Positions 44,176 through 55,961 of a DNA stretch of 64,000 bases are shown here, one piece after another. The notes beneath the pieces are model-generated. The model ran no database searches. It saw only the letters and a program-made list of their open reading frames with translations, and was not told the DNA's origin. Source of the stretch: Anthoceros angustus (taxonomy: Eukaryota; Streptophyta; Anthocerotopsida; Anthocerotales; Anthocerotaceae); assembly GCA_010909165.1 (NCBI GenBank), contig MU008164.1:930001-994000 (forward strand), in the 5' to 3' direction. A program made the translations under genes and the position numbers. Each line of letters opens with the position of its first letter. Within the stretch, counting starts at the first letter, position 1.

Positions 44176-44487
44176 ATGGCCTCGACCTCCAAGCAGAAGA
44201 AGTCCGATATTGCCCTCACGGTCTGCTTGGTAGCTTTCAAATACAAGACCTCTTGGCTATTGGACTCAGCTGCCTTCGCACATATATGCTGCCATCACCA
44301 TATGTTTTCTGATTATCTCCCTGCCGAAGATCAACGTTTTGTTCTTCTCGGCGACGACTCCGGCCTTACTATTGCGGGCACTGGCACTGTTACTTTTACT
44401 CTTGAAGATGGTTCTATCCTTCTTTTAAGTGATGTGCTACATGTTCCGCAAATGGCGAAGAATCTTATCTCCGTCCGCACTTGGTGA
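44176..44487 (+). pseudogene. Copia protease
   Basis: LLDSAAFAHICCHHHMFSDY corresponds to the protease active-site block, with D-S-A in place of the usual D-S/T-G. It is followed by LGDDSGLTIAGTGTVTF and LLLSDVLHVPQMAKNLISV, the standard C-terminal end of the domain. Confidence 0.75.
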
Positions 44488-44664
44488 AGGACGGTACTTT
44501 CGAGCTAGAGTTTGGCGGGCGTGCCTCCTCACAAGATCTGTTGCTCCTGGCGTGGTTGCTAGAGGTCGTCGCGGCATGACCTCTATGTCTTCTCCTACCG
44601 GTGATCGGCTTCCTCGACCACCCGCATGGCCCCTGCGGTCGGAGGAGTTCTCGCAAAGGTGACT

Positions 44665-45176
44665 CCTATTATGGCATTCTCGGCTTGGACATATTAATCA
44701 TGATAAGCTTTTAGAGATGTCTAGGCGGGGATTTAGGGATAAGCTACCACACTTTTCACAGACTCCTCCGTTATGTGAACCTTGTATATATGCTAAACAA
44801 CGTAGCTTCCCCTATCCTACTCTACACTTGGGCTACTCATGAGTTGGTCCATGTTGATCTTTGTGGTCCACTCCCAGTCCCTTCACTTGGCGCACTGCAC
44901 TTTATGACTATTGTTGATGACTATAGTCGCTATACCTTTGCTATTCCGCTCAAGTTGAAGAGTGATTCCTTCGGCTCCTTTACTCCTTTTGTCACTATGG
45001 TTTGGTGCAAACCGGTTGCAAGCTTGATTGCATTAGATCGACAATGCGGAGAATTAAATAACCGCAATTTAAGGACTTGTCTTGAGAGGATTATCCGTCG
45101 GTTCGGTTCCTATATACTCAATGAGAATGGGGTTCTTGAAAAGGCCAGCGATCTCGCCATGGCCGCGCCATGCTAG
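44665..45176 (+). pseudogene. Copia integrase
   Basis: The HHCC zinc finger starts WHSRLGHINHDKL (near 44672) and ends CEPCIYAKQ (near 44777), in different frames. The catalytic core starts HVDLCGPLPVPSLGALHFMT with IVDDYSRYTFAIPLKLKS. The second catalytic block is damaged (LDRQCGELNNR where S-D-N-G-G-E-F-N is usual), and the QQNG block is unreadable because of small deletions. Confidence 0.75.
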
Positions 45177-45839
45177 CCGCCAGCTCCCAAACCCTTCGGG
45201 CGGCGGTTAATCTGCGTATCTCGCGAGGTTCTTTCCAAGTCGGTTCGGCGGACACCCTTTGAGTCTGGCATGGATATAAGCCTCTTATTACTCATCTTGG
45301 ATTTTGGCCGCCCTATGCTAATATTCCTTCGACCGCGACAAGCTTTACTCGCTCCTAGTATTTGTTGGCTATGGCGAGGACCGTAAGGCTTATAAACTGG
45401 TTGACTTGGATACCCATGCTATTGTATATGCTCGCACTGTCACTTTTGATGAGGCTCGGTTAGCATCTGCCGTTACGAGTCCATGGATTACTGCCTTGAC
45501 GACACCTTTGCTTCTTCCGGTGACCTTATGCCTGAGTTTTTGACTCAGCCCTCTGTTTTCCCGGACTCTGGTCACCTGCTCCATCCCTCTTCACCTCAAG
45601 CGGCACCTATACCTATTCCGAGAGGGGAAGATGAGCAGCCATTGTTGATCCTTATGAAAGCAGAGACTTTGGTGCTCTTAATTCACAAGACCCGAGGCAG
45701 TTCTGCTCCACCTTCTCCGTAACACTTGATCCACAGGCGGTATCCTTCGTCGCCATCAAGAGACACCTCGGAATGAGATCCCTTTGATTTAGAGTTCAAT
45801 CAAGTGGCTACACCACCGGGGTCATTTCAACGCCTTTAT

Positions 45840-46620
45840 GTTGCCCTTGAGGAGATCCTCTCACTCTTCAAGAGGCATATTCGCGACCTGATGCAGCTAA
45901 GTGGAAGTTTGCTATTGATGATGAATATAATTCTCTTATCAAAAACAATACCTGGACTCTAGTAAACTTGCCGAAAGGCAGAACTACTGTCAAATGCAAG
46001 TGGGTTCTCAAAACTAAATTCCGGAGGTTGAACCTCGTATTCGCTATAAGGCGAGACTAGTGGCTAAGGGTTATAGTCAGAAAGAGGAGTGGACTATCGA
46101 GGCGATAAGGTTTATTCACATAGTCAAGGTGTGAGAATGCTCCACGGCTTTATGTGCCGAGCTTAATCTGGAAATTTATCGACTTGATGTTTGTCTTGCT
46201 TTCCTTTATGGTCATGCAAGAAGAGATCTATATGGATCAACGAAGACTATGAGGATGAGCAATACCCAAACAAGGTGTGTAAACTTATTCGTTCTATTAC
46301 GGACTAAAGCAAAGCCACGCGTTTATGGTATGAGAGAATGGACTCTTACCTCAAGAAGATAGGGTTTATCCAAAGTGAAGCGGACACCAATATCTATACT
46401 TGAGGACAGCTCCCTTGTCTTGGTTGCACTATATGTTGATGACTTAGTTATTCACAGCAACAATATTGAACTAGTTAACAAGATTAAAGTGACCTTAGTA
46501 AAGAATTCGAGATGAAGGATCTCGGCAAAGTTAAATATATTCTTGGTATGCATGTACATAGAGATACCACGGTGCTATCTATCTCCATCAAGGAAGATAT
46601 GTAGGTATGTTAAAACGCTT
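45840..46620 (+). pseudogene. Copia reverse transcriptase
   Basis: Pieces in order: WKFAIDDEYNSLIKNNTWTL, CKWVLKTKF, YKARLVAKGYSQ, then the active-site motif ALYVDDLVI (about 46426-46452) and KVKYILGMHVHRD. They lie in several frames with stops between them, so no enzyme is made. Confidence 0.75.
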
Positions 46621-46845
46621 CAATTTGGAGAATGCGTCGGCGACACTGGCGCCCGTGGGAGTTAAGCTTTCATCGCTACATCACAATCGAGCAGGAAAAG
46701 AAAGAGATGGAAAATATTCCTTATCGTATGGGAGTTGGTACTCTCATGTTCTTGAGTAATCGGACCGGACGATATCTCAAATCATAAATGCTATTGCTCG
46801 TTCTCGAGAATCCGAGGAAAGGATCAGGTTGCTCTCAAGCGCATC

Positions 46846-47220
46846 ATGCGGTACCTCAAGGGTACTCCAAATTATGGCCTCTGCTTCAAGCCTAGCGGAA
46901 AGAAGCATCTGCTACTGACATGCTTTGTCGATGCAGATTGGGCTTCAGACGCTGACACCCGAAAAAGTATCTCAGCATATTGCTTTCTTGCTGGCTCCAC
47001 TGTTGTTAATTGGTCTTGTAGAAAACAAGCTGCAATATCACTTTCATCAACAGAATCGGAGTACAAAGCACTCACTGAAGCCACGAAAGAGGCTGAATGG
47101 GAAAGAAAGCTATGTGAAGATTTGGATATGAAGCAGGAAGGGCCAACAGTGCTTAATTGTGACAATATGTCGCCATTGCTCTTGTCGCTAATCCATCTTT
47201 CATGCATAGAAGCATATTGA
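46846..47220 (+). CDS. Copia RNase H, remaining open frame
   Basis: 124 codons starting MRYLKGTPNYGLCFKPSGKK. Contains CFVDADWASDADTRKSISAY (first catalytic Asp), VNWSCRKQAAISLSSTESEY (catalytic Glu region) and an LNCDNMSPLLLS block where the usual D-N-x-S/G-A is altered. It terminates before the HIDIRYHF motif, which is frameshifted (47217-47245). Best-preserved part of the element. Confidence 0.8.
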   Translation: MRYLKGTPNYGLCFKPSGKKHLLLTCFVDADWASDADTRKSISAYCFLAGSTVVNWSCRKQAAISLSSTESEYKALTEATKEAEWERKLCEDLDMKQEGPTVLNCDNMSPLLLSLIHLSCIEAY

Positions 47221-47552
47221 GATTCAACACCATTATATTCGTGTTGAGAGAGGAATTGATGCGTATGTACCCACGAGACGACAATCTGAGATATCGACAA
47301 AATCCTTGCGAAGTTCAAACACTTCCAGAGAAGGGCTTGGATTGGTTGGTAGACTTTTGAAGTGGACCAATCACACATTTGGTGAGGCGATCTTATCTCG
47401 AGCGTTCGATTACTTGAAGTTGGCTATTGTAGACCGCTTGCTTCAATCTTACTTGCGGCCGGTGACGATCGGTGAGTTGAGTTTAGTTGAAGACCGTACT
47501 TATACAATACTCCGGTATGATTATTAGTTCTTTGATTTAGATAACCCAACTA

Positions 47553-47564
47553 GTCGAGAGGAGA
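47553..47564 (+). other. Polypurine tract
   Basis: 'cgagaggaga' directly before the 3' LTR, in the expected position and composition for plus-strand priming. Confidence 0.65.
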
Positions 47565-47742
47565 GTTAGAAATGCATGCGTTGGTTATGGTTACCTTAGC
47601 TAAACCCAGTGGTCATACCCTTTGGTATCTAGTATCAAGAGGTACAACTCTTCGCATAGCTATAAAAGCCCACCTCTTGTAATCAATTGTATCAATTAGT
47701 AAAAGCACTATCTTTGATCAAACGCTTCCGCAAAGCACCTCA
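47565..47742 (+). repeat. 3' LTR
   Basis: Counterpart of 40334-40515; see there. The differences are mainly short indels. Confidence 0.9.
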
Positions 47743-47744
47743 AA

Positions 47745-48335
47745 GTTACATGGCACACTCCGACGCTGAAAGCATGGACCTCCACAGCGGGAGGTTTCCT
47801 TCTCATGCATACGATGAGGAGTAGGAAATTAGGAATGATGAAAGGCCATGTATGGAGGCAAAACAACCCACGCCGACGCATAGCAAAATCGTAGGCAGAA
47901 GGACAAACTAGTTAATGCAGTGATAAGGGGCGAGCCATGGCGAGCCATGGCGAGCCGATGGGCATGCAGCGGGGCCGCATGCGCCGCTAGAGAAGGTAGG
48001 TTGCGCGACACCGAATAGACAAAAATAGGCCGCTGTCGTGAAATGTGGGATGTATGTATATCTACACGATTTCAGAAATGATAAATACAAAGTATAGTAT
48101 CCTGGACGTGTACAAATTATGTACGTTATCAGTGTGACGTATATGTGTATTTTATACAAAATGAAATATAATCGTATATCACAGGAAATTATCGTATATT
48201 GCATATCGCCATGACCAGTATTCTACGAAGACTGTATGTGTACATGTATTTATTTATATGTATTCATACGAGGTAATAAGGGAAACCAAGTATTCTATAT
48301 GGTAAATGTAGTATAGGAGGAAGGTAGATGGGGAG
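47745..48335. other. Intergenic DNA
   Basis: No gene. A 'gcgagccatggcgagccatg' tandem is at 47931-47955 and a TA-rich stretch covers 48040-48310. Confidence 0.4.
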
Positions 48336-48339
48336 GAGG

Positions 48340-48640
48340 TTCGGTTCAAGCCTCCAAAAGTGTTACAAGACTTTTCTTGTAACACTTTATATGTTGCAAT
48401 CGTGTTGCAATCTTGAGAGAGGACAAAAGTGCCTCTCACTTCATCTCAACATAATTGCAACACCCTTGCAACATGGTTGCAACAAACAGTCCGGTTTGGT
48501 TTCCAAGCCACAGTGTATTAAGCGGCCCAAAAAATGTTACATGACCCCAAAATTGCAACATAATTGTTACATCCGGGGGTCCAAATCTTAACATAAAGTG
48601 TAACGTACGCTGCCTTTTCTAGTAGGGCATGTTCGCTACA
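48340..48640. mobile_element. CACTA-like transposon terminus with subterminal repeats
   Basis: The right edge reads, on the minus strand, 'ccctactagaaaaggcagcg', close to the plant CACTA terminal motif CACTACTAGAAAA. Inward of it, short motifs of the type 'ttgcaac' and 'tgttac' occur about a dozen times in both orientations (48355-48600), as in CACTA subterminal regions. A left terminus and a transposase were not identified. Confidence 0.4.
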
Positions 48641-48649
48641 GGACGACTT

Positions 48650-49385
48650 GGTGCGTGTGCCCAACCTTCCAAACCAACATCGGTCTCACATTCCAAACGC
48701 ATACCTAAAGGAGGAAATCGGAGGCTCCTTGTTTTTCTTTCGCTTGCTTCTCTCTTCTCCTTCCAAGCTAGACTCCGCAGGCTGTCTAGGGCCATTGACT
48801 AGTCTTCGCTTTCGGATAGCCTTTCTCTTGGGCTGCGATAAGCACCAAAATCACCACAACATTATGTCACAGAAACCAACACCCACAGCACACCGCTTCC
48901 ACCGCTGGTTTATCTCTCACCCCCTGGGCTAATACCTCAAAACTAACCTCAGAATAATCTGTTGTCGGGCTGCCTTCTCGGGCCTGCAACATCAAAAAAC
49001 GGGGGTGATTAGTCCTCCTACAAAACCCTCGGTTGTGCGCGTTTTACGATAGTGGAACCGGAGTCCAATTACAGGCATTTCATTTAGTACAAGTCGGGAT
49101 TACCGAACTTTGTGCAAGAGCCCGTGTTATCCTCCTGTTTTGACTATCCGCCAGAGGTGGTGATGGTGTGCCCTGGGTTGCCCTCCCGCGCTCACCATCG
49201 CAGTTGGAGATGGCTACACCGTGCTCACGTAGCTGCCTGCAATCTGTTGTGCTACTCCTGGATGCTGGCAACTCAGCATCTCGATCTGGGTCACCTGAGA
49301 ACCCACCACCAGCCATTGAGCGCCATGCACACATGAAATCAGAAGAACCCTTGTAAGAACTGAAATGGCTAGAAATGCACGTTTT
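48650..49385. other. No clear gene
   Basis: Short frames only. May be the 3' end or introns of the transposon-like coding region further right. Confidence 0.3.
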
Positions 49386-50333
49386 CTACAAACCTGCCTC
49401 CAAATTGTTTTCATACGTCTTCATCAATTGTGCATCCCTATAAGCCTGGATGGCATCAAGACCATGCATGCTGCACCAGTCCTCTTCTCCTTTTGTGAGA
49501 AGAACCCCCCACCTTGTCTTGAAAGCCTTGCGGAGGTCAGTGGCGCCACCCCGGCCATATGGATTGTACCCACCACCATCGTTCTTCTTCATCCGAGCCT
49601 CCGTTGCTGTGGCCTGTTGAGGGCGAGGCCAAACACCATTTTCGCGGACCAACTCTCGAACTCCGAACTGAACGCACTTTGTCCATGCCTCCTCTGTCAC
49701 AGACCCAAGTCTCAAATCTCGATCATGGCTCCCTCCTTTCCGCATTTGCCCTACTGCAACCTTGATCGGGAAAGACCTGCCTGACATCCACCATCTCGGC
49801 CTGACGAATGATCTTGAGTGTGTATGGCTTCAACAATTTCAGACGACTCTGAACCAATTAACCCTTTTGTGGAACCCCGACTTGTCAATCGGGGTGAGCA
49901 CATCGAAAATTGCACACTCATCCGCATGTGCGCCCCTTGACAAAGTGGCTGCCTCATAGCTCAAACAAGTTGCCTCCAATAGCAACTTGTCACTCCCGTG
50001 CACCTTAATTCGACCTTGACGTCGATTAAGAGTTGGCATAATGTTCCATGCTTGCACACAAGGCTCTGGTTCGGGCACTTTTCCTCCGACGGCCTCAAAA
50101 CGCCTCCAAGTGATGGCCTCTAGGTCCTCATCACCGACTTCCTCTCCCACGTCCCCAAAGCCTACCCCCTGGTGTTGTTCCTCTCCGTCAAGGGAACCAT
50201 CCTCACTGTCCTCAAACTCTTGCGCCCAAGTTAGGAGTCCTTCAACCCGCTCTCTCACGTCTGCTGACATCTTGTCCCTCACGTCTTCCAATACACAAGA
50301 CCCCTCCTGCCATAAACAAGATTGGAGGATCAT
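49386..50333 (-). pseudogene. Transposon-like coding region, C-terminal half, unrecognised
   Basis: Two adjoining leftward frames. One (49839-50333) has DKMSADVRERVEGLLTWAQE, an acidic middle, then GSDKLLLEATCLSYEAATLS. The next (49386-49787) has MRKGGSHDRDLRLGSVTEEA, MKKNDGGGYNPYGRGG, and RKAFKTRWGVLLTKGEEDWC. Composition is protein-like and both are long for chance, but I recognise no domain. Confidence 0.4.
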
Positions 50334-50354
50334 GAGTAGGGTCTGAGCCTGAAA

Positions 50355-51740
50355 TCAGTGCATACAGGTACTAGACGTTTCGGGAATGTATTGGGGTTCC
50401 ACAGCGCCTGCTGTCTTCCGTAACGCCCCTCCGTCGTAGCCACTGTGAATGTTCGTCCTCCAACGATGCCCCATTCGCAAAGGCCCGGTTTGCTTGGTCA
50501 TCTGCCGGTTGCGTTCCAAGCACACCAATTGGGATGACACGCCTGTCGTGACAAATCTGCACACGCTCATCTAGACAGCCGGCAAGCCCATTGCTTCCCC
50601 TCCGACTGTGTCACGACCGACCCATCGTGGTTTTCTACGGCAGCACGCCGTGGTGTGCAGACCGATGTGATAGGCGGGGGTTGACGACCGGGTTCTCAGA
50701 TCCCAGTTCAAACACTGACATCTTGTCTAGCACATGTGCTGACAACGACACGCTCGGTGGCAATGTTTCAGTTCCGCAGCATGGTGACAAGCTTTTTAGA
50801 TGCGCATGTTCTGTCACACCATAGTCGGGCCGCAGGAGAGTAACAGTTGCCTCTAAACTCCGACGTAGCTCTGCAGCCCGTGCACACTTCTCTCGACCGT
50901 CTTGGGTGGAGGCTGACCATGTCACAACACCAGCGCTGAGTAGTCTTGGGTGATTCATCTCACTCCACTTGCGGTCATCTCCCTCCACTTGCGGTCATCT
51001 CCCATCTTCTGTTCCATAGGCAGATGAAAATGTAGACTACACCTACAATGCGGACAATGAACAATGGATGACACGGGCATCGGGGGCAAGACAACAAGCA
51101 TGCTTGCTTTATTAATCACTGCAGTGAAGCATAAGAACTTGGCGTCTGAGCGTGAGGACAACTCAAGTGTAGCTACCTTCTATTCAGGTGTACCTCTAAA
51201 CAGAATAAAGTCTGTGGGCATGCCTTCCTCTTGCATGGTAAAGTCTTGAGAGGGACAGCACATTCCACTTACAACGGTCGGCACGTGCTGTCATCAAAGA
51301 CTGCACTATTTCGACTCAAATGAAGACCGATCCCACCTAGCATGCATAGGAGTGCATACAACCTAGGGGTCACGATTCGGCATGACGTCCCTGTGAGTGA
51401 AAACATGTGTGACATGTGCAGGAAAGGTATAAGGTCCCATCTTGTGATTGCGGGCATACCGGTAGTGCTGCCTTGTATCGATTGGCCAGAACCCGCAAAA
51501 ATCTCTCTCCATACTCGGTGGAACCCTGGTTAGGGAGCATTCGTACAATGCACATTAAGGAAAATGGTAGTGAACTTGCCTTCCTCGCACGATACGTCCA
51601 GGATCTCAATAATTCTTCCAAAGAATTTGGCCTTCTCAATTGAGCCCACCATGTCAAATTTGCCATGTACCCAACTATCCTGAGTCGAAGTTTTGTTTTC
51701 ATCGGCTTCGAACGTACAGAAGTGATAACCGCGCATGTTC
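50355..51740 (-). pseudogene. Transposon-like coding region, upstream part
   Basis: Leftward from 51736: a frame with DSWVHGKFDMVGSIEKAKFF and GRIIEILDVSCEEGKFT, a pattern typical of the accessory C-terminal part of CACTA or related transposase genes. Then (50635-50988) RKWSEMNHPRLLSAGVVTWS and RRSLEATVTLLRPDYGV, and (50371-50562) RRVIPIGVLGTQPADDQANR. Frames are broken every 200-400 nt. No DDE core could be read. Confidence 0.35.
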
Positions 51741-51749
51741 AGCCTCTAA

Positions 51750-53110
51750 ATGCCTTATGTTTTTCCCACGGCCCGAAGACCAGTGCACGGATGTCGGAAT
51801 GACTGGGACCCGTAGCCCACTTCCCCCTTCTCACACCATCCTGTAACCATGTCATAAAGTCCATTCAGTTGGTGTCACGCCTGTTGAGGGGAAAATGCAA
51901 TAAAATGTTGCCACTTCACCTGTCCGCGTGACCCGAGACTCTGTCTATGGTCCAACCGTTTCTCACACTTGAGAGTGCATGGACCACAAGTGAACCCGGT
52001 TCCTCGCGACTGGCCGGGTCCCTCACGACATGTGTAGGTCGTCCAAGTCGGGGTTCATGCATGCTCCAGTCTGACTGAGATCCAACGGCCTCGTTTGGGC
52101 TAGAAATGACATTAGGTGGGCGTTGGTCATCCTTGCGGGTCCAGGCATGTCCGTGCACACACGAGTGAGGCCCAGCCTCAGTGGCACTAGCCGCAATAAG
52201 GAAGGTGGCGGCAAAGAACCCATAAAGTTTGACATGTGACCGGGCGACTCACCGAAATATGACGCTGGGACCGCGCGTCATTTACTCATCCGGTTACCAA
52301 GCATCCCGAACAATGCTCGACGACCATTTGTGTACAAATATGTCGTCGCTGTGACGGGAATTCATTGACGTTATTTCTTGCTCGTCATAAATCCTAATGC
52401 ATTGTAGTAGTGGTTGTTCAAGAGCTACACTCAGCCGTGAGCAGAGCAATGCCAAAGGTGGGAAGCTGTTTGTGCAATACAAGATTGAAGAATACACGAG
52501 GAGTTCTTTGAGCTTCTGGACAAGAGAGCACACATCTACTCTATGGCTTGAAAGACATGATGATTGGAATCCATAACACCTTGCAGAGAGTGGCAAAGGT
52601 AAGAGAAGAAATCTAGGAAGAAAAGCTGAAGACTACTAGGCCTTCTTAGTAGGAAGGAAGGAAGGACTTCATCAATGTTATTTTTACAACAAGACAATCA
52701 TATTTTACAACATCTTGGACTCCTGTAACTCACCAGCGTCTCATTCAGCTCGTCGATCTCCATAAGCGGCTACAACTAGCTTGCTGATCTTGACAAGTGG
52801 TGGCAGCCAAGTGCTTCTCTGACTGGTTAGTTCATACTATGTGCGTTGGAGAAGAAAGTAGCTATGGTATTGAGACAATGTGATTATGAATGTAGCATAC
52901 CACTAAGTAAAGTTAGTATCTTCTACATAAGTATACTTCTATATCTTTTATCTCGATTTTGGAGTCTATCTACTTCTATATATAGACCATCTGACTATAA
53001 ATGTAGCGTTATTATTTACTCTTAATATAAAATTTTAACGTTGTTTGGTTATTCCCTATAGAAAATAATTGTTCTTTCTCTCTACTTCCTTCATAATTCT
53101 TCTATTTGAA
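51750..53110. other. Intergenic DNA
   Basis: No supported gene. 52850-53110 is AT-rich and leads into the RING-gene duplication. Confidence 0.35.
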
Positions 53111-53111
53111 A

Positions 53112-53627
53112 AAAAATCGAAGTTTTGGATGCGCTCCTGATATTGAAAGTTAATTCATCCGTATAATTGCATATTTCTAGGAATCCAAATTATTAAGGTC
53201 GCTTTTGCCATAGGTATTTACATAATCAATATAGCTCATAGCTTCCTTGTGCGGGAATCAGCTGAACGTATGGAGGCTGTTGAGAGAGAGACCCAGAGGC
53301 AAGAAGACTTGTCAGAAACTATGGACATCTGTTTGCTTTACGATCTATCAATGGATGTTCTTCAAAATGAAAAAAAATCAAGTTTTGGATGCGCTCACGA
53401 TATTGAAAGTTAATTCATCCGTATAATTGCATATTTCTAGGAATCCAAATTATTAAGGTCGCTTTTGCCATAGGTATTTACATAATCAATATAGCTCATA
53501 GCTTCCTTGTCGGAATCGGTGAGCATGGAAATTTGTTGAGAGAGAGACCCAGAGGCAAGAAGACTTGTCAGAAACTATGGACATCTGTTTGCTTTACGAT
53601 CTATCAATGGATGTTCTTCAAAATGAA
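53112..53627 (+). repeat. 258-bp tandem duplication covering the 5' end of the RING-H2 gene
   Basis: 53112-53369 and 53370-53627 share 'gttttggatgcgctc', 'gatattgaaagttaattcat', 'gcatatttctaggaatccaa', 'ggtcgcttttgccataggta' and the first coding block 'atggacatctgtttgcttta'. The first copy stops after 'cttcaaaatgaaaa', where the second continues into the RING domain. The copies differ by small indels. Confidence 0.9.
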
Positions 53628-54086
53628 AAGACGTGTGCAATTTGTTTTGATCCTCTCCAGCAAGGTCAAGACATGATTAAAGTCAATGTATGTGCTCATA
53701 TATATCATAAAAGATGTTTAGAACCATGGTTGGATAGCTGTTGCCAACCAACATGTCCACTATGTAGGCGTGAAATATGTTTCACTATAGACAACGCACA
53801 AAGTTTATTGACATCTCAAGAGGAAAGTGATATTTTAGATCCATTTCAAAGAGTTCCATTGCAAAGTAGGTTGATGTCCCAAAATGACAATCAAATGATA
53901 CAAGATATCCTCACGAGAAGAAGAAGGATGGACATAAGAAGTTGTGAAAGGATTCATGAATTGATAGAAGAACATGGAATATATGTTATTCAAAGATACT
54001 GTGACGAAGAGGAGAGAAATTTTTGGTTTATTGAGTTGGAGTGGCACATTTATCAATTTGAAGACAGTCTCACCCATAATAGCTAG
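53565..54086 (+). CDS. RING-H2 finger protein (putative E3 ubiquitin ligase)
   Basis: 173 codons, intact. The RING-H2 domain spans residues about 24-67: C-AI-C then 12 residues, C-A-H-IY-H-KR-C (VCAHIYHKRCLEPWL), then C-PL-C (TCPLCRREICF). All eight zinc ligands are present, with His at positions 4 and 5. The rest is charged with no membrane segment, so a soluble E3 ligase transferring ubiquitin from an E2 is likely; the substrate is unknown. The first Met is at 53565, and a second at 53578 (MDICLLYD) begins the block duplicated upstream, so the original start may have been further 5'. AT-rich flanks; no intron in the frame. Confidence 0.78.
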   Translation: MSETMDICLLYDLSMDVLQNEKTCAICFDPLQQGQDMIKVNVCAHIYHKRCLEPWLDSCCQPTCPLCRREICFTIDNAQSLLTSQEESDILDPFQRVPLQSRLMSQNDNQMIQDILTRRRRMDIRSCERIHELIEEHGIYVIQRYCDEEERNFWFIELEWHIYQFEDSLTHNS

Positions 54087-55061
54087 TTTTGGTTGGGGAA
54101 TCCAACCACAAGTTCGCCGGGGTTCTTGATACTAAGGACCCTTATGGACTACCAGTTCCACGAATTGACATTCGTTCAGTTCAATAGTTCATTTGGACAA
54201 ATTGTGTGCCACCTATACAGTTCAGTTTAGTTCTAGGTTGGACGGGATAGTTTAGGAATTCAACTAAACTGATAAATGAACTGTGACTAGTGAACTATGA
54301 TCCCACGGATAGGAGCATTAAAATGAACTCTGCAAATTTTCCTAGGGTCATTGGAGAAAAAAAATCAAATATTATTTTATTATAATAAAGATATTTGAAT
54401 ATAACTCTGCTAAAGGGTATTCAGACTTTTCTCAATCATTCTGCTCATGTTCATTGGCCAAGGATGATGGCACATAATTCATCGTCAATTCTCGTGAGAG
54501 CGCTTATAAAGTGCCACATTTATCAATTCAAAAAAAATCTCACTCATAATCAAATAACAAGTTTGTTGGGGTCCTTGATAGTTTCGCCACTACAAACTGG
54601 GCTAGTAGGTGGGATATAGTTCAGGTGTAGTTTGGTCAGCAATTGGCAAAGTGGCAAACCAAATTGAACGACCCCTGGCACAAACACAGTCACACGTGGC
54701 TCGTGGTTGGCTAAGGTGGCATGCATAGTTCAGTTCATAGTGTGAACAAAAAGCGCAGTCCGAATAAGTAAACTGCATTTAAGAGACGCAAGAATTTATC
54801 ACGAGCTAGTGCATTATTAGTTGAAGTTTTGTGTAAGACTTGTCACCCTATCCAAACATGTCGCCCTCCTCAATCTTCACTTTATCCAAACATACTGATC
54901 TTCTCCAATAGTCCCGAGTCTATCCAAAGTTGTCGATCTTTTTATGATTCATAATGATGAGCATGCATACACTTAGTTTTTAATAATTCAATTATCTAAA
55001 CACGTTCATAAGTATTTAACCACCGTCTTGGACCACCCTTTGGCTAGGAGAATCAACGTCC
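54087..55061. other. Intergenic DNA
   Basis: No gene. Some words from the RING gene 3' end ('gtgccacatttatcaattc' and 'ctcactcataatcaaa', 54511-54560) recur after 54041, pointing to a second partial duplication of that gene's tail. Confidence 0.45.
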
Positions 55062-55451
55062 CTAGAAGTACTGGCGCTTGAATGGCTTTGTCCAACGTAC
55101 TACAGATTCTATAGGTATAACGATTGATAAAAATAGGGAGCTATGCTTCAGGGCAAGAAGCAGCTCTCCGTCTGACTTACTGGAGAATACTCTAAAGAGA
55201 GGAGGAAGAGGAATCCCTACAGAGATGAGGTTGATGCGCTTAAGGCTCTCGCTCTCTTGAAGGATAAGGATAGGAGCATCATGAGCTTGGGTGAGCTCGA
55301 TAAACCCGGAATCAGCAACCCAAGCATCAAAGAAGACAAGATTCATTTTGACAAGTCCAAGGTTAAAAGATTTTCGAGTATAAGCTAGAAAATTATAAAA
55401 GTTGTGCATGAAAAATGGCTCAGCACACAACTCTAGTGTTATAACTTGCAA
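55062..55451 (-). CDS. Hypothetical protein fragment, possibly leucine-rich
   Basis: 129 codons without a stop in otherwise stop-rich AT-rich DNA. Starts MQVITLELCAEPFFMHNFYN; later SLKRINLISVGIPLPPLFRV and LLLALKHSSLFLSIVIPIES. Regularly spaced Leu/Ile suggests the end of an F-box/LRR-like or similar protein, but no diagnostic motif is present. It may be the last exon of a gene reaching rightwards to about 55700. Confidence 0.35.
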   Translation of the reverse strand: MQVITLELCAEPFFMHNFYNFLAYTRKSFNLGLVKMNLVFFDAWVADSGFIELTQAHDAPILILQESESLKRINLISVGIPLPPLFRVFSSKSDGELLLALKHSSLFLSIVIPIESVVRWTKPFKRQYF

Positions 55452-55960
55452 AAAAATGGATTTTTACACTAGAAGCTTTCTCTACAGCATCCTTGCACTA
55501 TTTCTCAACTAATCTATACTATCCTTAAATAACTACAACTCCTTTGTAACTTCCGCAACTTAAGCTATTTATCACAACTTGCTTCATTAGAGTTCTTTTG
55601 ACACATGATTCTTTTGGTTATATAGCCTATCTTGCTTTTTACTATTCGCAAACCCCTCTCAATTTTGTCGTACAAGGTTAGTTTTAACAGCGAACATTAC
55701 CAGTGAGTGATCTCTTCAGGATGACAACATCGATATAGTGGTGAAAACGGTTTAGATGTATTTAAATGCATGGAGAAGGAAACTCTTTGCAAAAAAAGTT
55801 GTGCCTACCGGAATATAGATTTAAGAATACCATATAAAAGATATAAGGGTGTGAAGATTAGACATTATTAATAGGCGAGATGGGGAAACCCATCTACCCC
55901 TGAAGACCGAGGAGGAACAACCCAAAAAGGGCTAATAGTAAAAGGGGAAGTCCTAGTCCC
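55452..55960. other. AT-rich intergenic DNA
   Basis: Nothing recognisable. Confidence 0.35.
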
Positions 55961-55961
55961 C

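Larger units (their letters stand above)
40334..47744 (+). mobile_element. Copia-superfamily LTR retrotransposon, about 7.4 kb, inactivated
   Basis: Matching LTRs (40334-40515 and 47565-47742) enclose, in Copia order, gag, protease, integrase, reverse transcriptase and RNase H. A primer-binding site directly follows the 5' LTR and a purine tract precedes the 3' LTR. All coding blocks are interrupted. Between the primer-binding site and gag lies an unusually long leader of about 2.8 kb with its own tandem duplication. I could not find a clear target-site duplication, and the TG of the LTR ends is damaged (GTTAG...CCTCA). Confidence 0.85.

Noticed and set aside
40325-47755. Target-site duplication of the Copia element
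   Set aside because: Flanks (acata before, aagtt after) do not match; LTR termini are damaged so the exact boundary is uncertain.
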